Shown here: positions 1 to 8,113 of the stretch, piece after piece
How the letters are laid out: every line of letters starts with the position of its first letter
Position numbering within the stretch: the stretch's first letter is position 1
Source of the DNA: Pseudomonadota bacterium
GTDB lineage: Bacteria > Pseudomonadota > Gammaproteobacteria > Acidiferrobacterales > UBA6901
NCBI GenBank assembly: GCA_021778035.1
Contig: JAJYCY010000001.1
Span: forward strand, 22,530 to 80,554
Direction: 5' to 3'
DNA length: 58,025 nt
The notes under the pieces: generated by a model
Told to the model about the DNA's origin: nothing
Database searches by the model: none
The model's input: only the letters and a program-made list of their open reading frames with translations
Program-made: the position numbers and the translations under genes

Positions 1-473
1 CACAGTCAGATCGCTGGCTGATGCGTTGACGCAAAGCTCCCCCACGGCAATGTTGCAGCACCGTCCGCTACCACACCTGCCGGAACAGCCGCTGCACGAC
101 GCGCTTCAGGGGTTCATATCAGACGCGCAGGAAGTGCGCAAGGGTGCTGTGTTCCCTGGTTCACCTTGTCTGCCTGGGCCAGTACGGGCCGGGAAAGGTG
201 CCGGAGAGCACCATCCCGTACGCCGGATTCCGGACTACGTCCAGGGCCGGGAAGACAGGCAGGAGACGATGCCCGGCTGCCACACCGGCAGCCTGTGTGC
301 TGCCGGCAGACTGCAATGCGCCGGACAGGGCGCCAGGGGCGGTCTCTGTGGTGGGGGTCGGTGTCGCTCCCCGTTACCTATGTGCCCGCCCCTACCGGTA
401 CGGGCGCCGGCTACAGCCCCCCGCCGCAGCAGGACTGAACGACAGGGAGGAGCGGTCGCCGGGGCCGGTTGTG
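1..473. other. Region without a supported gene; possible decayed coding remnant
   Basis: No frame here gives a convincing protein with a start and ribosome site. In many Gammaproteobacteria ptsN follows hpf, but no ptsN-like product is visible on the minus strand. On the plus strand one frame is open from about 22 to a stop at 438 and ends in a Pro/Gly/Tyr-rich tail (VTYVPAPTGTGAGYSPPP), like the ends of small envelope proteins. Its upstream part is arginine-rich and looks like out-of-frame GC-rich sequence. A neighbouring frame reads more protein-like just before it, so a frameshifted remnant is possible but unproven. Confidence 0.2.
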
Positions 474-806
474 CTAGCCGGATTTCTGGTCCTTGAGTCC
501 ACCGTCGCTGCGGTGGTGGTCGGTCATTTTCTCCTTGTGCCTCAGCACCTGACGGTCCAGTTTGTCCGCCAGCTCGTCTATCGCCGCGTACATGTCATTG
601 TGCTCGGAATCAGCATGCAGCGTAGTGCCTTTGGCGTTTACCGTGGCTTCGACTACATGACGGTTCTTGCGTTTCTCGAAATGCAGTACCACGTTGGTGG
701 TTGTCATCTGGTCGAAGTGTTTCTGGATCCGTCCGATCTTTTCCGACACATATTTGCGCAACGGTTCAGTCACTTCTACCTGCTGTCCGGTCACTGTAAT
801 CTGCAT
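474..806 (-). CDS. hpf: Short-form ribosome hibernation promoting factor HPF
   Basis: A 110-residue ribosome-associated protein of the HPF/YfiA family, which binds the 30S subunit in the mRNA and tRNA channel and stabilises idle ribosomes in stationary phase. The whole chain is the single S30AE domain, beginning MQITVTGQQVEV and ending in a charged tail (HKEKMTDHHRSDGG). It lacks the C-terminal dimerisation domain of long HPF, so it is the short type. The ATG at 806 was chosen because GGAGGA lies just upstream; an in-frame ATG at 818 would put that site inside the gene. It follows rpoN by 22 bases on the same strand, the usual gammaproteobacterial order. Confidence 0.95.
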   Translation of the reverse strand: MQITVTGQQVEVTEPLRKYVSEKIGRIQKHFDQMTTTNVVLHFEKRKNRHVVEATVNAKGTTLHADSEHNDMYAAIDELADKLDRQVLRHKEKMTDHHRSDGGLKDQKSG

Positions 807-828
807 GGGTTCCTCCATATCAACCGGT

Positions 829-2388
829 TTAAACCAGGGATTTTCTCTGGCTCGACGGGGGAATATTAAGCGATTCCCGGTACTTTGCGACAGTACGCCG
901 TGCCACATGGATTCCCTGTTCCTCCAGGATCTCGGCGATCTTGCTGTCACTGATCGGCTTGGAGGAGGTCTCGGATTCCACCAGCTTCTTGATAAGACTG
1001 CGAATTGCGGTGGCTGAGCAGGTCCCTCCGTCTGCAGTACTCACATGGCTCGAGAAGAAGTACTTGAGCTCGAAAATGCCCCGTGGGGTAAGCATGTATT
1101 TCTGGGTTGTCACGCGGGAGATTGTCGACTCATGCATTTCCACCACCTCCGCAATGTCATGCAGCACGAGCGGTTTCATCGCTTCCGGTCCGTGGTCGAA
1201 AAACGCACGTTGTCGGTCGACAATTGCCCTTGCCACCTTGAGCAGGGTGTCATTGCGGCTAGCCAGGCTCTTGATGAACCAGCGTGCCTCCTGCAGGCGT
1301 TCCTGAAGGTACTTGTTGTCGGCGGTTGCGCTCCCGCGGTGAATCAGTTTCTCGTAATGCGCGTTGATGCGCAGCCGCGGTGTTGTGCCGCCGTTCAGTT
1401 CAGCGCGCCAGACGCCGCGGATCTTCTTCACGATGATGTCAGGCACGACATAGCTTGCCTGCGAGGCCTGAATGCTCGCGCCCGGTCTCGGGTTGAGGTG
1501 CTGGATGACGGCAATGACGGACTGCAGTTCGTCGGGCCGCAGCTTGAGCGCCCGGCGCAGCTGCTTGAAGTCGCGGGCGGCTAGCAGGTCGAGGTTTTCG
1601 GGCCGCGCCAGCTCATTGGCAGCATCCAGGAAAGGCGCCCCAGGGGCCATGCTGCGCAGCTGCAGAAGCAGGCACTCGCTCAGGCTGCGCGCACCCACCC
1701 CGATCGGATCAAAATTCTGAATCTGGTGGAGTACCGCCTCGATTTCATCCAGATCCACCGTGCCCGTATCGTCCCGCGTGCTTTCTGTGGCCGTACCCTC
1801 ATTGCCGAGCGCCTGGCGGATCTCCTCCAGGCCGGCCATGAGATAGCCATCTTCATTGATCGCGTCGATGAGCGTCATCGCGATCTGGCGGTCGGAATCA
1901 GTGAACTGGGTCATCTGCATTTGCCACAGCAGATGGTCCCTCAGGCTCAGTGGGGCGCTGTTCCGGGCATCGATGTCGGGAAGGCCATCGTCGGTGGCTG
2001 GCCGGTCTGCCGTGCCCGAGGAGGTGTCGAAACCGTCCTCCCAGGCATCGGAAGCGTAGTCCTCGGGACCGGCCTCGGCATCCTGGGTTGAGGCGGTATC
2101 CGCCACCATCTCATCGACTGCGCCAGTTTCCTCTCCTTCCTCGGAGGCAGTCTCGCCTCCGGCGTCGGATTCTGCCTCGCCGCCTTTCTCCTGTTCAGTC
2201 TGCCCCTCGGCGTCATTCTTCCCGGCAGCCTCCTCGTCGAACTCCTCGAGCAGGGGGTTGGCCTCGATAGCCTCCTGGATCTCCTGCCGGAGCTCAAGCG
2301 AAGATAGCTGCAGCAGACGTATAGCCTGCTGCAGCTGCGGGGTGATGGTCAGATGCTGACCGAGTTTGAGATCAAGCGACTGCTTCAT
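829..2388 (-). CDS. rpoN: RNA polymerase sigma-54 factor
   Basis: Sigma-54 (519 aa) directs RNA polymerase to -24/-12 promoters that need AAA+ activators. Region I is clear at residues 1-50: glutamine- and leucine-rich, opening MKQSLDLKLGQHLTITPQLQ. It is followed by a long acidic Region II (about 50-130), the core-binding domain, a helix-turn-helix near residues 400-430 and the RpoN box ARRTVAKYRE at 496-505. Length is normal. The acidic Region II is rather long. It lies between lptB and hpf as in Pseudomonas and Escherichia; a 236-base gap to lptB with a perfect palindrome suggests its own promoter. Confidence 0.98.
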   Translation of the reverse strand: MKQSLDLKLGQHLTITPQLQQAIRLLQLSSLELRQEIQEAIEANPLLEEFDEEAAGKNDAEGQTEQEKGGEAESDAGGETASEEGEETGAVDEMVADTASTQDAEAGPEDYASDAWEDGFDTSSGTADRPATDDGLPDIDARNSAPLSLRDHLLWQMQMTQFTDSDRQIAMTLIDAINEDGYLMAGLEEIRQALGNEGTATESTRDDTGTVDLDEIEAVLHQIQNFDPIGVGARSLSECLLLQLRSMAPGAPFLDAANELARPENLDLLAARDFKQLRRALKLRPDELQSVIAVIQHLNPRPGASIQASQASYVVPDIIVKKIRGVWRAELNGGTTPRLRINAHYEKLIHRGSATADNKYLQERLQEARWFIKSLASRNDTLLKVARAIVDRQRAFFDHGPEAMKPLVLHDIAEVVEMHESTISRVTTQKYMLTPRGIFELKYFFSSHVSTADGGTCSATAIRSLIKKLVESETSSKPISDSKIAEILEEQGIHVARRTVAKYRESLNIPPSSQRKSLV

Positions 2389-2498
2389 TCGCGAAACGGT
2401 TTCTTTCCTGGTAACCGCGCCGGACGTGCCGCGTCCGCACCGATGGTCTTGTGCCTTTCCCTGTTAAAGAAGTCTAGTCCATTTTCGAGTCAGTTGAA

Positions 2499-2518
2499 TG
2501 ACCACCCGCGGGTGGTCA
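2499..2518. promoter_or_regulatory. 20-bp perfect palindrome upstream of rpoN
   Basis: The half-site TGACCACCCG is followed directly by its exact reverse complement, with no loop. It lies 111 bases before the rpoN start codon in the lptB-rpoN spacer. A weak -10-like TAGACT lies between it and rpoN on the minus strand. No T-tract follows on the minus strand, so it is a poor intrinsic terminator for lptB; an operator for a dimeric regulator is the simpler reading. The binding protein is unknown. Confidence 0.5.
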
Positions 2519-2624
2519 CCGGCTGACCTGGCGGTTCGTGCTGCTTCTTCCGATGCTGTGCCGGGAATGAACCGAATTGCTGTGCTGTGCGGTCAGGAAT
2601 GGCCTGGCTGCCGGAAGAGCGCTG

Positions 2625-3350
2625 CTACAGCCGGAAATCCTCGCCAAGATAGACTTTCTTGACTTCCTCATTATACAGGATTTCCGACGGCATGCCTGCG
2701 GCGAGTACCCGGCCTTCGCTCAGTATATAGGCCCGATCGCAGATTTTCAGGGTTTCGCGCACATTGTGATCAGTGATCAGCACCCCGATCCCCATCTGGC
2801 GCAGATGGGTGATGAGCTGCTGTATGTCGAGCACGGAAATGGGATCGACTCCGGCGAAGGGCTCATCGAGCAGGATGAAACGGGGCCTGGTCGCAAGCGC
2901 GCGCGCGATTTCCACGCGCCGTCGTTCGCCGCCGGAAAGACTGACCCCGAGCGTGTCGCGCCGTTCCGCGATGTGAAGCTCCTGCAGAAGCTCTTCCAGG
3001 CGGCGCTTACGCTCATCTGGTTTCAGGCCGGGAACCGTCTCAAGTATCGCAAGAATGTTGTCCTGTACCGAAAGCCTGCGGAAAACAGACGGTTCCTGTG
3101 GCAGGTAGCCGACTCCGAGGCGGGCGCGTTTGTGCATCGGGAGTCGGCCTATGTCGTGTCCGTCAAGCTGGATCGTTCCGCTGTCAAGTGGCACAAGACC
3201 CACAATCATGTAGAAGCAGGTGGTCTTGCCGGCGCCATTTGGACCGAGCAGCCCGACTACTTCCCCGCTGTGGATCTCGAGCGACACGTCCTGGACTATC
3301 TGGCGCGTTTTGTAGCGCTTGCTCAAGGCTGATGCGGAAAGGGTCGTCAA
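2625..3350 (-). CDS. lptB: LPS export ABC transporter ATP-binding protein LptB
   Basis: The cytoplasmic ATPase of the LptB2FGC complex that extracts lipopolysaccharide from the inner membrane. Visible motifs are Walker [11 protein letters not shown]-loop region YLPQEPSVF, signature LSGGERRR, Walker [14 protein letters not shown] and switch histidine TDHN. A TTG start at 3350 gives 241 residues, the family length, and lies one base past the lptA stop. An ATG at 3428 would add 26 residues that overlap lptA and look unlike LptB, so TTG is preferred. It is the last gene of the kdsD-kdsC-lptC-lptA-lptB run; LptF and LptG are not in this window. Confidence 0.96.
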   Translation of the reverse strand: MTTLSASALSKRYKTRQIVQDVSLEIHSGEVVGLLGPNGAGKTTCFYMIVGLVPLDSGTIQLDGHDIGRLPMHKRARLGVGYLPQEPSVFRRLSVQDNILAILETVPGLKPDERKRRLEELLQELHIAERRDTLGVSLSGGERRRVEIARALATRPRFILLDEPFAGVDPISVLDIQQLITHLRQMGIGVLITDHNVRETLKICDRAYILSEGRVLAAGMPSEILYNEEVKKVYLGEDFRL

Positions 3351-3351
3351 T

Positions 3352-3930
3352 TCAGGGCCTCTTGCCGGGTGCGTCCGGTCCAGTAGGGGTTTCTGCCGGT
3401 GACACCACCCGCGGCCGGATGACCGCATGCACCTGGTCGTGCGGAGAGCCGGCGACCGCGGTCATGACGCCCGTTTCAATGTTGTAATGAAGCCTGGCGC
3501 TGTGCAGCGAATTGTCTCCCTGCTGGAAGTGGACGTTGCCGTAGAGATCCAGACGCTGTTCGGGCGCGACATAGCGCAGACGCTGGGCCGAACCGCGGAT
3601 ATCCTGGCCGGGTGGAGGCACTTTCTGGAAAAAGGTGATCGGACTGCCTTGGGCCGATATCGTCTCGATGGCATTCCCGCGCGTATTTACCTTGGCCGTG
3701 GCTGCCGTGATGCGCAGCCCGCCCTGTACAAACTTCACGTGTCCACGGTAAAAGGCTATGCCGGTCTTCTGGTCAAGTTCAATGCGATCGGCGCTGATGT
3801 GGATCGGCAGTCTGCGTTCGGCCGCGAGTGCGGCGGCGCCTGCTGCACGCGGCGCGGCGAGCGCCAGGACCGGCCGGAATACCGAACCGGCCAAGGCTAG
3901 CGCGAGCACGGCATTGAGCGGAATACGCAT
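3352..3930 (-). CDS. lptA: LPS transport periplasmic protein LptA
   Basis: A periplasmic OstA-like protein (192 aa) that forms the bridge carrying LPS from LptC to LptD at the outer membrane. Residues 1-26 form a signal peptide ([18 protein letters not shown], Ala-rich end). The beta-jellyroll follows, with family features such as [20 protein letters not shown] and a later [10 protein letters not shown] strand. A Pro-rich tail closes the protein. The start codon overlaps the lptC stop by one base, so the two are probably translationally coupled. Confidence 0.94.
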   Translation of the reverse strand: MRIPLNAVLALALAGSVFRPVLALAAPRAAGAAALAAERRLPIHISADRIELDQKTGIAFYRGHVKFVQGGLRITAATAKVNTRGNAIETISAQGSPITFFQKVPPPGQDIRGSAQRLRYVAPEQRLDLYGNVHFQQGDNSLHSARLHYNIETGVMTAVAGSPHDQVHAVIRPRVVSPAETPTGPDAPGKRP

Positions 3931-4361
3931 CAGTCAAGCAGGATACGCAGCTGATTGGTCGTGATCTGGCCTGCGGGGGCCTTGCTGTCCTGGCCACGCA
4001 CGACTCTGACATCTCCGGTCATGAGCAGATCCTTGCCGTTATTGTAGACAAGGCCATGTAGCGCCGAGGTGTATACCGCTGGCGCACCCGGCGTGTACTG
4101 GATCAGGCGCGGATCGGTCAGGATGGCTGACTTCCTCTCCGGGTAGTGTACCAGGGTATCGGCGGACAGTTCGTATTTGGGCAGCCCGGCCTGATTCATC
4201 GCGGTCACGGTGAAATTGCGGATGATGTAATCGGGCTCGTTCTGCCCCCCTGGCCGCAGCACGTTCGCAGGCGTGACGAGCGCGTTCGGCAGCCATACTG
4301 TCAGCACCAGCAGCGACAGGAGGACTGCTGCAAGCATGAATTTGTTGAGGCTCCAGTTCAT
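3930..4361 (-). CDS. lptC: LPS export inner-membrane protein LptC (short form)
   Basis: A bitopic inner-membrane protein that receives LPS from LptB2FG and passes it to LptA. Residues 6-26 form the membrane anchor (LNKFMLAAVLLSLLVLTVWL), followed by jellyroll strands with the LptC pattern (NFTVTAMNQAGLPKYELSADTLVHYP, GDVRVVRG). At 143 residues it is about 45-50 shorter than the 191-residue E. coli protein and stops just after ITTNQLRILLD, so the C-terminal strands are missing. The stop overlaps the lptA start, so this looks like a settled arrangement and not a sequencing slip. Identity is firm from context; the truncation is worth checking. Confidence 0.88.
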   Translation of the reverse strand: MNWSLNKFMLAAVLLSLLVLTVWLPNALVTPANVLRPGGQNEPDYIIRNFTVTAMNQAGLPKYELSADTLVHYPERKSAILTDPRLIQYTPGAPAVYTSALHGLVYNNGKDLLMTGDVRVVRGQDSKAPAGQITTNQLRILLD

Positions 4362-4397
4362 GCGCTCAGGCTGTGCGGCGTCAGGTTATGCTGATCC

Positions 4398-4952
4398 CTA
4401 GAGGTAGCGCTGCATTTCAGCAGCATAGCTGCCCTGTGCGGCCATGACGAGCTCGCAGAGTTCGCGAGCCGCACCTTTGCCGCCGGCGCTCGGCGTTACC
4501 CAGTGTGCGTGTTTCCTGACGAGCGGGTGCGCGTCGCGGACCGCAACCGCGAAGCCGGCCCGCAGCATGACAGGAAGGTCAACGACGTCATCCCCCGCGA
4601 ATGCCACCTGCCCGCAGTCCATGCCCACCTGCGACAGGAGCAATTCGAAGGTAGCAAGCTTGTCAGCGCATCCCTGGCGGACATGCTGTACTCCGAGCTC
4701 GGCGGTGCGGTGCTCGACAATGCGCGACGTGCGTCCGGTGATGATGCCGACCTGCACGCCGTTGCGCTGCAGCATCTTTATTCCGTGACCATCGCGCGAA
4801 TTGAACGCCTTGTATTCCTCGCCGGAATTGTCCAGAAAAAGGCTTCCGTCTGTCAGCACTCCGTCGACATCGAACAGCACCAGTTTCACCGCGGCTGCCC
4901 GCTCAAGCGTGGAGCGGGCGACCTTGAACGGCAGATCCGAGCACCCAGCCAT
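4398..4952 (-). CDS. kdsC: 3-deoxy-D-manno-octulosonate 8-phosphate phosphatase KdsC
   Basis: A HAD-superfamily phosphatase (184 aa) that turns KDO 8-phosphate into KDO, the sugar joining lipid A to the LPS core. The catalytic motif I is DVDGVLTDG with the nucleophile at D28 and the acid at D30; motif II is IITGRTS, and motif III/IV is the lysine region followed by FAGDDVVDLPVM. It lacks a large cap, as expected for the tetrameric C0 type. Its start overlaps the kdsD stop by one base, and lptC follows after 36 bases. Confidence 0.96.
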   Translation of the reverse strand: MAGCSDLPFKVARSTLERAAAVKLVLFDVDGVLTDGSLFLDNSGEEYKAFNSRDGHGIKMLQRNGVQVGIITGRTSRIVEHRTAELGVQHVRQGCADKLATFELLLSQVGMDCGQVAFAGDDVVDLPVMLRAGFAVAVRDAHPLVRKHAHWVTPSAGGKGAARELCELVMAAQGSYAAEMQRYL

Positions 4953-5950
4953 CAGACCACGCCTGCCTTGAGCAGGTCGTGCATGTTGAGGGCGCCGAGC
5001 ACGCGGCTGTCGTCGTCGACGACAAACAGCCCGCTGATATTGAGTGAGCGCATGAGCTGCACCGTTTCTGCAGCGAGCATGTCGGGGCGGGTGGTCTTGG
5101 GATTGCGGGTCATCACTTCGCCGATGGTTGCCCCATAGACGTCGATACCCCTGTTCAGCGTCCGCCTGAGATCCCCGTCCGTGTAAATCCCGACGAGCCG
5201 GCCGGACTGGTCCGTGATTCCGGTCATGCCAAGGCCCTTGCTGGTCATCTGCAGCAGAGCTTCGCGCAGAGACGCGTCGTCCGTCACGACCGGAATGTTC
5301 CCGCCGGTGTGCATGATATCGCGCACGTAGAGAAGCAGCCGCCGGCCAAGCTTGCCTCCCGGATGGGAACGGGCAAAGTCCGCCTGTGTGAACCCCCGGG
5401 ACTGGAAAAGTGCCATGGCCAGCGCATCGCCCATGGCCAGCGTGGCGGTGGTGCTTGAAGTCGGGGCGAGATTGAGCGGACAGGCTTCCTTTTCCACGCC
5501 CACGTCCAGATTGACGTCGGCCTGGAGGGCGAGGATTGAATCGGGGTTGCCCGTCATGGTGATGAGTTTCGTGCCCATGCGTTTTATAAGGGGCAGGATC
5601 GTCAGGATTTCGGCTGTTTCGCCGGAGTTGGAAATGGCTATCACGACATCACCCGGCGTGATCATGCCGAGGTCACCGTGGCTTGCTTCGCCCGGGTGCA
5701 CGAAAAATGCCGGTGTCCCGGTGCTGGCAAGGGTCGCGGCCAGCTTGCCGCCGATATGACCCGATTTGCCCATGCCCACGACGACTACCCGGCCCTCACA
5801 CGCCATCACGATTTGGCACGCACGTACGAAACGCTCGTCGATGCGACCAGCCAAGGCGGCCACCGCCGCTGCCTCGAGCTCGATGACTTCCCGTCCGAGC
5901 CGTGCCAGTGACGATGTTTCCGCGTGATGTTTCGCGATGTTGCGGGGCAT
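4952..5950 (-). CDS. kdsD: D-arabinose 5-phosphate isomerase KdsD
   Basis: Converts ribulose 5-phosphate to arabinose 5-phosphate, the first step of KDO synthesis. Residues about 45-180 are a SIS sugar-isomerase domain (VVVGMGKSGHIGGKLAATLASTG, HPGEASHGDLGM, SNSGETAE). Residues about 210-325 hold two CBS domains (DIMHTGGNIPVV and EVMTRNPKTTRPDM). Length 332 is normal. It is the first gene of the minus-strand LPS cluster and is transcribed away from the antiporter gene. A TATACT -10-like hexamer lies on the minus strand at 5966-5971, about 15 bases before the start. Confidence 0.96.
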   Translation of the reverse strand: MPRNIAKHHAETSSLARLGREVIELEAAAVAALAGRIDERFVRACQIVMACEGRVVVVGMGKSGHIGGKLAATLASTGTPAFFVHPGEASHGDLGMITPGDVVIAISNSGETAEILTILPLIKRMGTKLITMTGNPDSILALQADVNLDVGVEKEACPLNLAPTSSTTATLAMGDALAMALFQSRGFTQADFARSHPGGKLGRRLLLYVRDIMHTGGNIPVVTDDASLREALLQMTSKGLGMTGITDQSGRLVGIYTDGDLRRTLNRGIDVYGATIGEVMTRNPKTTRPDMLAAETVQLMRSLNISGLFVVDDDSRVLGALNMHDLLKAGVV

Positions 5951-5994
5951 AGGTTAACCTGTGTGAGTATAGCGAAACGGTAAACAATATCCTA
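5951..5994. promoter_or_regulatory. Divergent promoter region with AGGTTAACCT palindrome
   Basis: Only 44 bases separate the divergent starts of kdsD and the antiporter gene. A perfect 10-base palindrome AGGTTAACCT lies at 5951-5960, directly beside the kdsD start codon. A TATACT hexamer reads toward kdsD at 5966-5971. I did not find a clear -35 for either direction, so the promoter call itself is an inference from the divergent layout. Confidence 0.35.
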
Positions 5995-7968
5995 ATGCAG
6001 TCAATTACTCTCGGACATATCCTTGTCCTTCTCGGTGTCACCGTGGTGCTGGTGGCGCTGTTCCGCTATCTGCGTCTCCCCCAGCTGCTGGCCTATCTGT
6101 GTGCGGGACTGCTTGTCGGCCCGTACGGTTTTGCCTGGATCCCGGATCTGAAAATCATCAGCCAGCTGGCCGAGTTCGGTCTGGTATTTTTGATGTTCAC
6201 CATCGGACTGGAGTTTTCACTGCCGCAGCTTCTGGCGATGCGGCGCATGGTATTCGGCCTGGGAGCAAGCCAGGTGCTGCTGAGCGTGATGCTGGCGGCG
6301 GTGGTGGCCTGGCTCTTCGGAGTGCCTGTCCGCGCCGCCATTGTCATCGGCGGGGTGCTGAGCCTGTCGTCGACTGCGATTGCCCTCAAGCAGCTTGTCG
6401 AGCAGGTTGAACAGCATTCCCGCCATGGCTGGGCGGCGATCGGGGTGCTTCTGTTCCAGGACCTTGCTGTGGTGCCATTCCTGATCGGCATTCCGGTTCT
6501 GGCCGGTGTCCAGACGCACTCTGCCACGGTCGCGCTTGCGTGGGCGCTGTTGAAGGGTGTGGCGGTGCTGCTCGCGATCCTGCTCGTGGGTCCGGCGATC
6601 CTGCGGCCCCTGTTTCATCGCGTTGCGCTCGCGCGCTCGCGCGAGTTTTTCATGCTTACCGTGCTGCTGGTCACTCTCGCCTCGGCGTGGCTGACGCACC
6701 GTTCCGGACTTTCGCTGGCGCTGGGCGCGTTCGTGCCCGGAGTCATGATCGGAGAGACCGAATACCGGCATCAGGTCGAAAGCGATATCCTGCCTTTCCG
6801 CGACGTGCTGCTCGGCCTGTTTTTCATTACCGTCGGAATGTTGCTCAACTTCTCCGTTCTGTACTCCCTTTGGCCCTGGATTCTCGCTGGACTGGCCGCG
6901 ATGCTCGGGCTCAAGATCGGTCTTGTCACTGTGCTTGGCCGGGCGTTCGGTCTGGAAAAAGGCGTGGCGCTGCGTGCCGGGCTGGTTCTCGCAGAAGGCG
7001 GCGAATTCGGTTTTGCGCTTTTGATACAGGCGCAGCGGGTCCACCTGATGCCGGAACGGCTGGCCGAAGGTGTGCTGGCGACCATGATCCTGAGCATGCT
7101 GCTTGCGCCATTCCTGATCCGCTATAACGGACGCATTGCCATGCGTGCCGTTCCCGGCTATCGCGAGCGCCGGCGCAGCAATCTCGATGCGATCCGTGCC
7201 GAGTCGAAGGGTGCGAAGGGTCATGTCATCATCTGTGGCTACGGGCGCAGCGGACAGAACCTGGCATGGATGCTGCGGCAGGAAGGAGTCCAGAGTCTGG
7301 CGGTCGATCTTGATCCGGTACGTGTGCGCGATGCCCGCGATGCCGGTGAACCGGTTATCTACGGGGATGCCGCCCGCGGCGACATCCTCGAGGCGGTTGG
7401 GCTGATGGAAGCGCAGGCAATGGTCATCAGTTTTGTGGATGTTCCGGTGGCGCTGCGCATTCTGGAGATCGTGCGCCGGCTGCGGCAGGGGATGCCGGTC
7501 ATCGTGCGCACGATGGACGACCGCGATCTTGACCGGCTCAAGGCAGCCGGTGCTGCCGAGGTCGTTCCCGAGAGCCTCGAAGGCAGCCTCATGATGGGGT
7601 CGCACTTGCTGATGCTGCTCGGTATTCCCGTTTCACGCGTGCTGCGCCAGGTACAGACAGTGCGCCGCGAGAGATACCGCATGCTGCACGGCTTCTTCCA
7701 TGGTGCGGGCAGCGAGGATGCGGAGGAGGAGTCCTACCGCCAGCGGCTGCACTCGGTCATGCTGCCGGAGCGTGCCCACGCCGTGGGTATGCGTCTGGGG
7801 GATCTCGGTCTTGACCGGGAAGGTGTTGTCGTTACCGCCGTGCGCCGCAGCGGCATCAGCGGTTCATCACCGGACGCTGACCTTCACCTCAACAGCAACG
7901 ATGTGCTCGTTCTCTACGGTACGCCTGAGGCATTGAGCCAGGCCGAGAAGACGCTTCTGCAGGGTTGA
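5995..7968 (+). CDS. CPA2-family cation/proton antiporter with TrkA-N and TrkA-C domains (KefB/YbaL-like)
   Basis: An inner-membrane monovalent cation:proton antiporter, 657 aa. Residues 1-385 hold about a dozen hydrophobic segments of the Na/H exchanger fold (FLMFTIGLEFSLPQL, LFQDLAVVPFLIGIP, GLFFITVGMLLNF), matching KefB/KefC/YbaL. Residues about 405-520 are an RCK/TrkA-N Rossmann domain with ICGYGRSGQN, expected to bind NAD(H) or another nucleotide and gate the channel. Residues about 590-655 form a TrkA-C ligand domain. No KefF/KefG ancillary gene is nearby, so glutathione gating is not shown; K+ efflux is the likeliest role. It separates the LPS cluster from the mla cluster. Confidence 0.9.
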   Translation: MQSITLGHILVLLGVTVVLVALFRYLRLPQLLAYLCAGLLVGPYGFAWIPDLKIISQLAEFGLVFLMFTIGLEFSLPQLLAMRRMVFGLGASQVLLSVMLAAVVAWLFGVPVRAAIVIGGVLSLSSTAIALKQLVEQVEQHSRHGWAAIGVLLFQDLAVVPFLIGIPVLAGVQTHSATVALAWALLKGVAVLLAILLVGPAILRPLFHRVALARSREFFMLTVLLVTLASAWLTHRSGLSLALGAFVPGVMIGETEYRHQVESDILPFRDVLLGLFFITVGMLLNFSVLYSLWPWILAGLAAMLGLKIGLVTVLGRAFGLEKGVALRAGLVLAEGGEFGFALLIQAQRVHLMPERLAEGVLATMILSMLLAPFLIRYNGRIAMRAVPGYRERRRSNLDAIRAESKGAKGHVIICGYGRSGQNLAWMLRQEGVQSLAVDLDPVRVRDARDAGEPVIYGDAARGDILEAVGLMEAQAMVISFVDVPVALRILEIVRRLRQGMPVIVRTMDDRDLDRLKAAGAAEVVPESLEGSLMMGSHLLMLLGIPVSRVLRQVQTVRRERYRMLHGFFHGAGSEDAEEESYRQRLHSVMLPERAHAVGMRLGDLGLDREGVVVTAVRRSGISGSSPDADLHLNSNDVLVLYGTPEALSQAEKTLLQG

Positions 7969-8050
7969 TGGCTGTCTGGCCTGATACCCGTGCCAGCTGC
8001 GGCCCACCCTGCAGCAACCCCCGGCGGCGTGCGGCGGCGATTCAACCCGG

Positions 8051-8088
8051 CGGCAACTTCTGGTAAGTTGGCAACTTCGCAACTTCGC
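8051..8088. repeat. Clustered CAACTTC direct repeats before the MDR gene
   Basis: Three copies of CAACTTC occur within this short stretch. An opposite-strand copy of the core (AAGTTG) lies between the first and second, so the cluster can also form a small dyad. It sits 25-65 bases upstream of the ATG at 8114, where a promoter or operator would be expected. Meaning unknown. Confidence 0.35.
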
Positions 8089-8113
8089 CTCTGGCACTGG
8101 ATGCGAAACCGCA

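Noticed and set aside
474-950. Longer hpf start at 950 (158 aa)
   Set aside because: The extra residues overlap rpoN, are Arg/Trp-rich and unlike HPF; GGAGGA marks the start at 806.
6217-7605. Long open frame antisense to the antiporter gene (minus strand, 462 codons)
   Set aside because: It mirrors a well-conserved gene and is full of Arg, His and Gln without any domain; long antisense frames are expected in GC-rich codons.
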